The translations under genes were made by a program, and so were the position numbers. From the NCBI RefSeq assembly GCF_001640805.2, contig NC_066850.1, forward strand, positions 14,714,046 through 14,778,045: a stretch of 64,000 nucleotides of DNA, in the 5' to 3' direction. This stretch comes from Lates calcarifer (lineage: Eukaryota; Chordata; Actinopteri; Centropomidae). Below, in pieces: positions 11,201-24,000 of this stretch (within the stretch, counting starts at the first letter, position 1; each line of letters opens with the position of its first letter). Under the pieces are notes generated by a model. The model worked only from the letters and a program-made list of their open reading frames with translations, was not told where the DNA came from and ran no database searches.

Positions 11201-14200
11201 CACATTTAGCTGAGTGTTTATATGCCGCACATTCTTATGGCTAGTTAGAGAAAAACAGAGTGTAAGGATGTGGATTAGGCGCAGGCATCTCTCTCTGCTC
11301 TGTGCACAGAAACACTGTGTAGAAGAATCCAGACACACATACATACATGTCAGGATATTCATTCATTTAACCTGTAACCTTAACTCTTAGCCTTGATGTA
11401 AACTATCTTAAATCTAAACTGACATCCTATACTATAGCACAGTCCTAACAGAATAAAACTTTCTCTCCTTGTCTGTTTTATTGTCTTTCCCACATTTCCC
11501 TGAGAGGCTCATAGAACAGATAGAGATCATGTGGCTTCAAGGTGAGGCTCCGGCCTTCCCAGCAGTTCAGTCATATGACAGTTCAGCCCTCCTCTTTCTG
11601 TCCGTTTTGACCTGGTAATCTGCCTCTCTGTCTCAACGATTTTCTTTATCTCCGTCACATCCACTGTCTGGATCTTTATGTCCCTCATTTCCCCCTCTCT
11701 CTCTTTACATCCCCCTCTCCATCTCTGATTGTACCTCCCAGCCTGTTTTTCTTTCCACTCTCTCTGTTTCCACATTAAAAGGTAGACTCAGTGACCTCCT
11801 GATAACATCCCCATCCTGATACAGCTGATTACTGATAGAGCTGACTGGGACAGATTCCCATACAAGGTTTTTTTAATCTTTCATTTACTTATTCGCCCCT
11901 TTGGATTTGCTTGTCAAATTTTGATGCAGATTAGTACCTGGCTATTTATATATCTCACTGTCCGGTGAACCACATATTTCCAAATGCAAACTCTTCATGA
12001 GCTAAGTGAAACAACAGTCCAGGTTTGTGACGATGCATTTTTCAGAAAAGTCAACTGAGTTTTAAATGATTAATTAGCTCAAGAAGCACAAGACATTTCT
12101 CAACCCACACATGAACACGTAATCCCTCAGTTTATCTGAAAAATTCATAATCATCTAATGTGGAGACACATGGTTTTCACCCACATTAACCTAAATCTCA
12201 AGCCTAGAATCTATCTGGATGTGATGTAGCTGAATTGTATTGAAACAGTACAGGGCCATGAATCTGATTTCTTGTAGCATTAATATCTGTTAAAACTGAC
12301 TAAACATCTCCTTTACCCGCTCTATATCCACCAGTATTCTCATACATTTACTATATAGGAAGCAGGTCACTAAGGGACTGTAAAAAAAAAATTATTGCAG
12401 TGGGGAGGAAGGAGGAGGGGGGGTGGGGGCTGAACATTTTGTTTCAATTTTTAAAAAAACAAGACCCTCACCACAGTTAATAATATTTTCTTTGGATTAT
12501 CCCCTTGACTGAGACCTTGTCCATGGATAGATATTTTTTAAAACAAACATTTTCCTCTATGCTTTGGCCCCTCATCCACACATTTTAGGTCACTCAATTG
12601 GAGATTTTTTAAATCACCTTTTAAAGTGCAGATTCTTAAAAACTCAAGTTTATGTTTATCCTGTGGAGAGTTTGGGAAGCAACGTCAATGAACAATGTCA
12701 CACCAACAACTTAACTTGGCATTGCTGCACTACTTGAACATGAATCGGATTATGGGGACTGTTGGTAGAGATAATGTTTAATCAATCATTTCATCATAAT
12801 CATAAAGACTGTCATTTGTTCTTATCAAAAAGAACAAATTGGCCCTATGAGCTACCAGTTGTTGTTGCTATGCCCAATAATTTGCATGCAGTCCCTGATT
12901 GCCTCCTGTTGGATTTGTGAGTTTCCTGGCTTGACTCATTCAGGAATTTGTATTTCTGTTAATGCAGATCTTATGAATATTCTGGAAACTCACTGCAGTT
13001 ACATTTTTAGTAAATGTAATTATTTGTTCAAATGTGTCTCACATGTTGAAGTGGTTTGGATGCTCAACATTCTGGATTCATTTCCATCTGTACTGAAGAT
13101 TTTTTGTATATTATGTATCAAATTATCAAATTGCCAATGAATATAAATATAGATGCTACAGAGTTGTTTATGTGTTTACTGTATCAATACCAGTGATGCA
13201 AAAAATAGTCCATTCTTTTTCTTAAAAGGTGCTGCATACAGGCATTTTCAGTTACTCTGCCTGATTAGACCTTTAGTCAGGTTGAAGTTAAGTGGACTCG
13301 ACTGGGTTTTACAGGATGTCAGCACCAATAAAAGTGATAACTGTGTGAATTGTCCTCTCCTAACGAGTGCAAAATGTTCTTATGCGAATGCTGTGAGCTA
13401 GCCACCGCTGATCAATACTTGCATTTAGCTACTGAGCTGTTTACTCTGCCAAAGAAGATACACATGCTCTTGTTTGTTAGTCTGACTGTCAGCTGGCTGT
13501 CTAAAAAGACATTTGTCACCCTTATCCAATTTGCTACTGGATTATATTTAGTGATTATATCAGATAAAGATCTCAGTCTTTTTGCCATTAAGACGATTAT
13601 ATGTTTCCCAGCTGTAACAATGACACTACTAAAGCCACGTCAAATTTATTTCAAATGTGTCAGTGTGTTTTAGCAGAGATTTACACCAACTTCATGGCTT
13701 CTTGTTAATCTTCAATGCTTCTCAAATCTGCAAAATAAAAGGCTGTTTTATCATTTTCTCAGACATGGTGTTGAGAGGTTGTTTTTGTCACGTCGTTCAT
13801 TTTTCTTACTTCCCAATCAGGAATAAGTTGGAAAAACCTGCTCTTTGTAGATGGACTGTGGTATTTCTTCCTTAGCTTGCATAGATGAAGCTTTTACAGC
13901 AGCAATACCAAAGAGGCTATATTTAAAGTATCTCTAAGTTAAAGTACAGTGTTGACATAGTAGGGTCAATATGGATTCTCTTTTGATGCTTTTAACCCTT
14001 CACTGGAATGAAGGCACACAGCTCCCAAGTGTCTCAGGCGACCTAGCTGAAGCCACCCGTTGTATAATCACAGCTCAAATACTTGGGAGAGGCCATTTTC
14101 ATTCTCTCCGTATAGAATGAGATGCCTATAGGTGACGTCTGTGTGGACTGATGTGTCAGGTTGGTGGCCACCTTTGATATCTGAGCTGATAGATGTTTGG

Positions 14201-15900
14201 AAGGCCGGAGGGTGAAACCTGCTGCCTGGTGTCTCAACCACACACCCACACACAAACTCAATCGCCTACATGTCCCCTCATTTGGTTTACCTCTAACCCT
14301 AACATGAGACTAATCTTAACTTTAATCTTCAGCCTGAGGCCAAAATCCTCATCCTCAACTTGGCTGTTGAGGAACTAAAGAAATGTCCTCAACGGTCTAA
14401 AACATATGGACCATACCAGTGATTATGCATGTCTCAACAATCTCTTAAATGCATGTTATTTACACACAGCTTGAAATTCGCTTGAGATGTCACAGTTCTA
14501 CATCTTGCTACTTGTAGAATTTTATGAAACCTTTGTCAAAGTTAAAGACACTCTCCACAAATATTTTAAGACCTATAAAAAGACACTGTTTTGAATAATA
14601 CTTTGTGTCTTAAGATGTCTCTTCACTGAAAAGTCCATGTGTGCCTGGAGCTCTACATTCCCACATCAGACTTGTGTAAGTTACATATTGAGCCATGACA
14701 GGCTTCAAACTACTCCAAAATCCTGTCTGTAGGTACAAGAGCGTGCATGTGGGTAACATTTAGGCCTGGGAAGCACTACAAGGACAAAAAAGAAAAGGGT
14801 GACATTGTAAAACCTCATCAAATGTGCTGTTGTAATAGCTGTAGGTAAGTATCAGTACTGGTATGGGCCCTGAGTTGTAATTTATTTACATTGGCAAATT
14901 GAAATCTTTAAAAGTACTCCAATCTAGCTGTTAGCAGTTCCTGTTTGGAATATACCCATGGATGTACAGATAACTGTCACTGGATGACTTTGGCACTGAA
15001 GTAAACTCTCAGGCAAGTTCTGACGCATCTTTTTTTATTATTTGAAAGTGGATTAATAGACATTTAGTCATGATGAACACTGCAGATGATGATATTTTGA
15101 AGAAACCCAAGTTACACCGAATGATATGAATTTGTATTTCATGTCTGCGTGGTCAAATGTGACTGAGTTATGACTCCACGAAGAAGAACAATTATGACTC
15201 TGATTCACCTCACATAGTATCTTTGCCTCTCCTTCGGTCCTCCCCTGGGGCCTTTTTGAGGATTCTCTTTTGGCTCTGTCCTGCTGAATGTCCATGTCTA
15301 ATACATCCTATAATGTCCCAATGGTTAAAAATGCTGTTAATAGTGTCTGAACGGGGCCCTCTGATTAAAGCTGAGCACTGACAAACTTTAAGCAGATCAA
15401 TGTAAAAACACCCCTCTAGAGTCAATCTGCACATACATCATTCAAACATGTAAGTGAAGTAATCAGAGGGAGGGCGAGGGGGGCTTTAAAAAAATTTGGC
15501 TGGTAATGCAGTTGACAGCTTGCCTGTGTGGTACGTTCATGTACTGGTCCAAAATGGTGACAGCTGAGTTAACCCTATCACCAGTCGAGAATGCTGCCTT
15601 TGGACTACTGCCTTTGCTAAACCCCAGATTACATCAGTGACAAAGTTGTTCTCCATCCAGTAGCAACAAGTTTTCAACTTTGTGCAGTGTCTGTGCATGA
15701 CAACTATGGCATGGTGAAAACACTCCTTTTATAGTGTTCATTGCTCACCCTCTCTTTTCAAGAAAGTTCCTACTCAAGACTGATGGGTGATTGGCTGTTA
15801 ACGCTGTAGACTAGCCTTCCCCAAATCAAATTAATCAATATTTTAAAAGCTAAAAGAAAAAGGAAACAAAATCTAACCACTTGTGCAACAGTACGTGTGC
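8251..15900. other. ntf3 intron, no gene seen
   Basis: Largely unique-looking DNA. It contains a G run (8538-8551), a pyrimidine-rich patch at about 11580-11775 and an A/G-rich run near 12390-12430. The stretch at 10365-10500 resembles fish dispersed repeats with ends like GTTTCCATCCAA, but I cannot fix its borders. Open frames such as 12847-13140 and 13350-13673 have no splice sites or homology I recognise. Confidence 0.5.
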
Positions 15901-15904
15901 AAGG

Positions 15905-16140
15905 ACAGTGTCTGTGTAGGTTCTCAGTCACCCAGGTCATAGTAGTCTTAAGTGCTAGAGTTGTAGGCAACAGGACTTCTTTTAGGTTCCTTGAAGACAT
16001 TTCACCTCTCATCCAAAAAGATTCTTCAGTTGTAGAAGGCTTTTGGACAAGAGGTGAAACATCTTCAAGGAACCTAAAAGAAGTCCAGTTGCCTTTGATT
16101 CTAGAACTTCAGGACAATAGTGGTTACTTTGCTTGCATCT
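15905..16140. repeat. Palindromic hairpin repeat with about 50-base arms
   Basis: The arm at 15965-16014 is the near-perfect reverse complement of 16045-16094, for example AGGCAACAGGACTTCTTTTA against its mirrored copy, with only a few mismatches. They are separated by a 30-base spacer. Weaker pairing continues outward to about 15945 and 16115. The unit resembles a dispersed fish repeat containing the phrases TTCCTTGAAGACATTTCACC and CTCATCCAA, which I know from many teleost genomes. Here two pieces lie head to head, forming a foldback. The open frames on both strands across it (for example 15897-16142) result from the symmetry and are not genes. Confidence 0.8.
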
Positions 16141-16897
16141 AAGAAGCTTTGCAAGTTCGTATTGCAAAACACAAACCACAGTATAAGACTCTGGGATGTC
16201 TTTTGTACTAGAAGATCACTGTATGAGATACAGGACACTGGAACAGTCAACAGTGCTGTTAACATGTCGTGAAGGCAAATGAAGTCTACATTGCAAATTC
16301 AAATACCTGCATTCATTCAAATATTTGATGGTGACTTGTCACCAACAGTAAGTTCTAGATAGAGTATTATATGTCAAGTTGAGAAGTGTATGTCACTGCT
16401 TTTCCTTCAGTGAACCTCAAGACATTTATTGTGGTGTGAATCCTCTAAATTAAAGAGAAAGCCTTTATTTGGAAATACAGCATACATGCATACATGCCTT
16501 TACATGTAACTAGAGGTGATTGGAGCAAATTAGTGCCATGTTGCCTCAATCACTGCCTGATGGAATTCCAAACTATATTAGTTAGCAGCTGCTGATGTCA
16601 CCCTTATTTTCACTATAACTGACATTATTTCCGGTGTGCTTGCACTGACAAGAGGCACAGTTAGGACATGACATGCATCCATTCCTGTCCACTTACCTCT
16701 GTATTATTTGAATGTGATGACAAATGTGATAATTGCAGAGGAGAATGTGTGTGGCTAGCATGCAAAATGTAATTCAACTAGTGGAGAATGGTTATAGTGC
16801 AGTAAGCCTGTTATGTCTGATATTTTGACACTGTTTCTGGTGTCCGAGTGTAAAGTATGGATTAAATGACACGATTAAAGAAATTGTTCTGTCTCTG

Positions 16898-17090
16898 GTT
16901 CTGTGAGGCTGTACATAAGCAGAGTGGTGCTTTGAGCCAAATGCTATCATAAAGGTAATAATATGTTTGTAGTAATAATGCTAGCATGTAGAAGTTTATT
17001 GAACACTCCCACGCTAAACACTGTTTACAATCTTATTTTAGCATGTTAACATTATAACATTTGCTAACTAGCACTACACACTAAGTAAAG
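16898..17090 (+). repeat. Fragment of a teleost dispersed repeat (GCTAGCATG family)
   Basis: Phrases such as CTGTGAGGCTGTACATAAGC, GGTGCTTTGAGCCAAATGCT, TTAGCATGTTAACATTATAA and TTTGCTAACTAGCACTA match the head region of the same repeat family seen in fuller form at 54,016 and 55,775. Only the head is present and it is diverged. Orientation follows the 54-kb copy. The family identity is from comparison within the window and memory of fish genomes. Confidence 0.6.
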
Positions 17091-19117
17091 TCAGTAAAGC
17101 CACACAGAAGTTGCAAATGCACTTCTTACAACTCCAGAAACTTCATCACATTTGTAAGTTTTTCTCAGTATCAAAGTAATTCAGTGATACTTATCTTTAC
17201 ATCCATGGGTACACGGCAAAAGAACTACTAACAGCTAATTCTGCATACTTTTAATGGTGTCAATTTGAGCAACAAATATAGGCTAAAAATGGGGCTCAAG
17301 TTGTAGTTCATAGCATAATTTTGATAACTCCATAAACATTTTCTTGTTTACATCCTCCAAAGCTTTATTGGAAGGTTTGGTGAGACACAGTTGTTCTGGT
17401 CTTATCTGAACTTGACACCTTTTAAAAATAAGTGAATTTAAATTCAACTGAAAGGTTATTCATAGTTTTGGCAGCTTGTGTGACCACAGTTGGCAGGGTA
17501 ACAAGAAGAAAGACAAATAGTAACATGACTTATTTGTGGACACACTCTTGACTTTAATCTGAATTTGATTGCTTGTATAGTAAACAAAATGGGTTGAAAC
17601 ATAAATGCCTATGGGTTATTTTGTTACAGTTTCTCATCACTTTTCAAAGTAATATTGCATTATTCATCCTGATTTGACTGGAGACATGTGTCCTGGCATT
17701 GCCAGATGAATAAAGTCAGGCCATATGTTTGCTTTGATGTTAGAGTGCTTAGGTGCTGGTTTGGATGAAGAACATTATAGTGTTTTATATGAGAAAAGAC
17801 ATTCTAACAAGAGTTTATCCCCATTTGAAAAAAAAAGAATATCCCCTCCTCTAAAGTGATCATGGCCTGTAAAGTCAGGGAAAGAAGACTGAAAACACTG
17901 AGCTTGAGGAATTGCTAATTTGGCATTGATAGCTTGACAGGAAGATTGTGTGAGTCATGTTTGACATGACATTTAAAACATCTGTTTTCACATAATGTGT
18001 AGTTTCGGGTAATGTGTTTACTGTAATGTGTTTTTGTAAGGCAACCCCTCATATCTTTTAACAATGCCTTGTCAACACTCGTGGTAAAACTAGACTATGC
18101 CTCTCACCAGTCAAATACTGTGAGATGCTGCAAAGCCACACAAAGAAACCAAGAAACCAAACCGAAATAAATGGACTACAGCCAAATAGTTGACAGGTCC
18201 TTAATCATCCAATATTTCACTGCTGTCAAGAGCCGAAAACACCTTAAGAGTTTCATTCATAAATCAGATATCTTTTAATTAAAAGTTTATGGAATGGTAA
18301 CCAGATATTGAATACAAAGTTCTCTCCTGCTTTTTGGAGAGCCAAAAACAACAAAGTTGAGTTTGGAAAGACAGGAATAAATCTGATATCTCTTGTCTAA
18401 AGTAGCTGAGACAAGATGCTGTTCTCTGTTGTAGCTCCAACATTTGAACACATAAGGCAAAGTAGGTGCCACCATCAAAGTTATGACTCATCCTAAGACT
18501 GTTGACCCAAAATAGTTATTTTGAGAACCTAAAACGTCTTGAAATATTGTTGAATTTCAGACAGTAAATGTTTTACAGTGTAAACACATACATGTGCACA
18601 GACATGTAACATACACTTTGAATTGGGTCAGGGGTGCTTTTACTCAAAGAGCCTGTCCATACAGTTAGTGCAGGTGTTTTTAGAGCTGGCAGCTACACTG
18701 GGACAAACAAACACATATGTTTGAGTTGACTATAACTTACGATGACCTACAATGAGAGGATTCATACCAAAACCTTTCCACTCACCTAGCCATAACTATA
18801 ATCTCAAAGTTAAACCCTAGTGAGGACCAGTGAAATGTTCTTGCTTGCAATGCCCTCAGATCTTTGTGAAAATGTTTGGTGATCTTAAAGTGAGCATATC
18901 TAACTTTTGCCATCATGTGGCCACAAGTGAAAATTATGGGATAATAGTAAATGGTAAAATGTAAGGTTACAATAGAGTATCTATGTATAATATCTATGTG
19001 TTTAACGTTAGCCTACACTGGGACAAACAAACACATTAGTCATAAGCTATTGGTGATACCAGACCAAGAAAGTTGTAGCAGCAAAGTGTCTTGAACTGAA
19101 AATTGTGTTATTTCCTT
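17091..19117. other. ntf3 intron, no gene seen
   Basis: AT-rich unique-looking DNA. A short phrase, ACTGGGACAAACAAACACAT, occurs twice (about 18697 and 19016), suggesting a small local duplication. No exon or RNA gene is recognisable. Confidence 0.5.
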
Positions 19118-19178
19118 TTTATTTATTTATTTATTTATTTATTTATATAATATCACTTCATATATATATATATATATA
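19118..19178. repeat. (TTTA)n followed by (TA)n
   Basis: About seven TTTA units (19118-19146), then after a 13-base gap roughly nine TA units (19160-19178). Confidence 0.93.
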
Positions 19179-20994
19179 AAGAAAAAGTTTGTCAATGGAC
19201 AAAGAAGAAATAAGTAAATGAGAGAATGATGAAGTTATCAGTCTGACTATAATTTCCATCATCATTCCTGTTAAGTCAGAACCAATGGAAACACAGGAAA
19301 GACAGTATTAAAAAACTAAATTATTTTCAGATGACAGTCAGATGACAAACAGTGCCTGGGTGAACAAAACAGCGGAGCAGATCCTAGCGTGAACAAATGC
19401 ATCATGACTTTTTGTTCCAGAAGCTCAGTTATTGTCTGATGTTGTTTACACGCTTGTGGAAATTTGGTGCAGTTGGTTCTTTAATCATTTAGGGGATCAT
19501 GTGTACTGCATGTGTTAATGACTCAATTTGATCCTTATTTACTTTGGTTTAAGAGCTAATTAATGGTAATTACAAGACAGAGACATGTGGATTTAATTTG
19601 AGGGCTCCCATTTCTCCTGCATGGCATCAGGAATTGATGTGATGTGGTAAAAACACTGATGTCAAAAGTTTAAAGTTGATGTCTTTGACACAGACTGGTC
19701 GGGTTCTTTGTTACTCTTGGGACCCATGGACAGATGAACCTTCCAGAGGGCCCTCTTAATGAGCCATTCCTCAGACTATTTGTGCAATGTTTTTCTGTAA
19801 TGGAATATTAGCATGTCCCAGATCTGCTGGGAATTCGATGAAACCCATTAACCTAGGAATATGCAACTATTAAGCAAAAGCAAAACTATAAAGCAGAACA
19901 CCACTTAGAATTTGCAATTAAACTAGACCTGCAACTGGGGTCCAAGGACCTGACATAAATTGGAACCAATGGAGTACAGACTCGGTGGGGAGGGTGAGTC
20001 CAACATGCAATAGGACTTAAAATGGGTTTGGATGCTTTTCTTGGGGCCTCATTCAGTCTCCTAGTTTAGGTACTGTTCAAAACAACACTACATGATTTTG
20101 GCCCAGATCTGCCAGTCCCAGAATCCTGACCACATCTTGAGTTACAGACCCTACCTTAGTTCCCAAACAAATCGGATTTCATGTGCCTGTAGTGTCTAGG
20201 AGACACATAAGAGAGAAGAGCAGTAACCAATTAGGACGCACTAAGAAACATGGAGCTCTGAAAGCAGACAGTCCAAAACAAAGCAAACATTATGGCTGCA
20301 GTGAGGATGACAACGGAGACTAACATTCCTCAGATTGTGTGGACACAAGAGATTGAGGGCGGGATCACTGGACTCTGGCCCTTGTCAATCTCGATCACTA
20401 GCCGGTCACAAACAAACTGGGTGTGATTTCATTGACTATTGAGATTATGTGCGTTTTTTGGGGACCCTTTGAGTTCTGGGGCTCTGGGACAATCACCCAC
20501 TTTGGCCATTTTGCCTGGCCGATAATCTAGATCTGACTCCAGGAAATTCTACCATAATACACACACATACACACACACACACTGAAGCAAGGTCAAAGCC
20601 ATTGTTGAGCCCTACAGTCTATTCCTGTGTCTGTGATTCTATTAGGCTTGACACTGGATTAGCTCCCCTGATCTCTGCAGCTGATTTGGGTTGGTTATTA
20701 TAACCTATTACTGCTCAGTCTCTCTCACTCTCACACACAACCTGTGTGAGCATTCAGATCACACAGTTCTCAGCTGTCAACCTACTCTTGGGTTCAGTCT
20801 TTGTTTCACTGTCCTCCCCGAGGCTCTGTGTCAGGCCTGTGGAGAGGTTGTGGATTTAAGTGATGGTGTGATGTGAAGTCAAGAGCCCTTAAATGTAACT
20901 CTAGAGTGATTTCAACAAACAAATGTGTCACACAGTGCTTGGGAAGAGGCAGAAAACTGATTTAAAAACAAAAAAGAAGCACAAACCACTGTTT
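19179..20994. other. ntf3 intron, no gene seen; possible old repeat
   Basis: A stretch at about 19545-19640 is rich in TAATTA-type words and could be a conserved non-coding element. The stretch at about 20085-20540 reads like an old transposon-derived repeat (words such as CCCAGATCTGCCAGTCCCAG), but I could not define ends. A short CA run lies at 20561-20582. Confidence 0.4.

Positions 20995-21031
<37 letters not shown>
20995..21031. repeat. (TG)n microsatellite
   Basis: About eighteen uninterrupted TG units. Confidence 0.95.
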
Positions 21032-21034
<3 letters not shown>

Positions 21035-24000
21035 GGCAGTCAGAGTGGACCTTGTCAGCTGTAGGGCATAATGGAAACCACATCAAAGTAATAAAGGATT
21101 CCTTTCCTTCACTCTTTGAGGAAACCACAGACATCCAACACTGGCCAGTCCTGTTTTGTCTGTCTGGCCTGTTGTGGAAAAAGGAGACGTACAGAGGCTG
21201 TCTCGTTCTATTTCTTCATCACAAACTAAACAGGGATGTGTCAACACTGCTGCACTCGTTTATCCAATAGACCAGGGAGGGACAAACATGTGCCACTGAG
21301 GGTCAGGAGGCTGAAAATTGGCTTTGCCACCCAAACACTTAAGCAGCTGGTTTCACTCATCAGATCATCTTCTCTGTGTGAAGTGAGACGGCTCGGATAA
21401 ATAGAAACACGTTTCAGTGACAAACCACTTGGTTATGATGATGCACTCATACTGTGGACTCTCCATGGTCACCTGCTGCTGCATCACTGTGCTTTCTCTG
21501 TGAATTTATACAATTTAATGCAGGCTTAATGCCACACGTGGCAAGACATGTTCTGACAAAAATAACTAATGAATTGCTTTATGGGAAATGTAGGATTGCG
21601 TGCCTGTAGAGCTTGGCACAATCTGCTGAAGCAATTTCCGCCATAATAAAACATTTGCAAAACGGATTTAACTTAGCTTAACTTAGCTTAGCTAACTATA
21701 CAGACTTTTAGGAGACATTTTTATGCCCCCATTATGAAACCTGCATTGTTTAATGCCAATCACAAACATTAGTTTTGCATTCTGTGATTATTTTTACCTG
21801 GGTTAGTGGGGTTAGACTGAGATCTGTCATGGATGAAAATATGTCTTGCAAAGGGGTCAGCCCTGCAGAAAGCTCTGCAGAAGATTTATTTGATCCTTGC
21901 ATGCTTATTTGTAACATTTATGGGAATCATCTGTGCTCCACTCTAATTCTTTACTGTAGTTTTTATCTAATGGATGGACTTGCTGACAGACAATAACCAA
22001 TAATGAGGTCTGGTGTCCTGCCAGGACTTCTGCTGTGCGCTCCAAGACAATAAGGAACTTTTTCTCCATCTAAAGCTTGGCAATAACAAAGTAATGACTT
22101 ATCATCAGTTTCCCTTGCCACACTGTCTCCATAGAATGGGCCATTTCTGTACCAAGTCACATTGGATGTTAAAGGATCAGATGGGGGTCACTTTTGAACA
22201 ATGAACCTTTTAACAATTATTATAGTCACAAGTGCACACATAGCCTGGCTACTGCAATTGTGAATGGCACTCACTTTAGACAAATGAATGGGATTGGCCC
22301 AACATGTCTTTGGATAGATGGAAATCTGTCAGGACAGGACAGGGACAGACCCTTCTGTGGATAAATATGAGCTTGTTGATTGGTCTAATACACCCTATAC
22401 ATAGCTTCTAACTCTGTGAGCACTAACCCCCCCCCCCCCCCCCAGTTTGGCTCTGACTGGTTGAGAGAGTGCCGCTGGTTTATGTAGTCACTGAATGGTG
22501 TGTGTCCCCACCTGTTTTCTCTGTCAGGTGAAGGAATGTGTTCCTGTGGGTATGTACATACGTATTTACCTGCACTCTGTGTTACAACTCACACCTGTAT
22601 TGTTCGCACCAGACTTTCTTAAACACACAACACTTTGACCTTAACGTGCATATAAACTGCCTCTTTTTACACCAGCTTTTATCACCGCGCACACTTTAAC
22701 ATCACTTTCCCTCTCTATGTGCACACGCACACGCACACACACACACATACACACCCCAAAACCGCTCACTTTTGCAACCGCACTCGTGCACAAACTAGTT
22801 TTCTCAAGGGATAATCACCCTGAAATGCAGATGACTCACCTGGCTGGAGGCAGTGAAACACTCAGAGGGTAATTCACTGTTATGATAGGAATTTTGCCCT
22901 TCCCTGCACTACCTCAGGGATGAAAAGAGAGCGAGGTGGGAGGTGGAGGAAGACAAGGAGGATCATCACAGCTTAAATAATGGCATGGGGTTTCACTCTA
23001 TTTATTCCAATAAAATGTGGTGGTAAGTATGGCTGCTTATTTGGCTACATGTGTTTAAACAAGATTATGTTGTGGTTAAAGGGTGGGAGAGAGATTTTAA
23101 TGCAGAGAGTAGGTGTTTGTTCCAGAGTAAAACTGGAAGAATTTCTCTCATGTCCACAACATAGCCTTGCCACTCCTTGTTTATCTATAGCAAAGCTCTT
23201 CCCTGTGTTTCCCTTCTTTCTAAATGCTGTTTTTCATTTAGGTTTTTAATGCAACACGTGATCCAAGTAGTTAAACACGGCCTCATTTATAAAATTGCAC
23301 CACAAATTCTCTTATGTGGAATCAAGCACTTCAGTATTCAAACAGCAGATGGTTTGAGAGAGAGAGTTTGAGATTAAAACATTCACACAGATCAACTTGT
23401 AAACAGCTTCCTATTCCAGGTACACATGCTTAACTTCAGCAACATTTTAATGAAACTCTCAGTAAGTTCATTTTATGCAAGCTTTGGAAACACTGAAAAT
23501 ACTACAGGTCGTTGGAGGCATTTGGCTTCCCTGAGCCACATAAAAATACTTTGGCTCTCATTTGAAGTCATTTCAGGACCACAGACGTCACTTGTAAATA
23601 GTTGTGTAAGTGAATGGAGCCATTCAGCATACCTTTGATTCCAAGCATAACTGTACTTAACACAACAAATGTGAGAGGCAGTGTTGATCATGTTGTTTTT
23701 GTTTGTGTTCACACAAATCTTTTTTGGGCCACTAAAGACATTCTTTTTTCCCCCCTTTTTAACATGTCTTCAGTTTCTCTGTGTTCATTAATTACAATTA
23801 CAAGTACTTGGCTGGAAACTGAGCTACAGGCTGGATCTTTTCATTCAATTTCTTCCTCTCTGTGCCGTAACATCTGGAGTCAGTTGGACAGTATTAGGAC
23901 TCAGACATTGCCGGGTTAAAATCCCTCTGGAGGATTTGTTGGTTTGGCACACTGCTCTGCTAAGCCCCATCGCTAAGCGCCCTGACTGCATCATCACTGG

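Noticed and set aside
15770..16142. Related 80- and 81-codon frames on both strands
   Set aside because: They share sequence because they lie on the two arms of the palindromic repeat.
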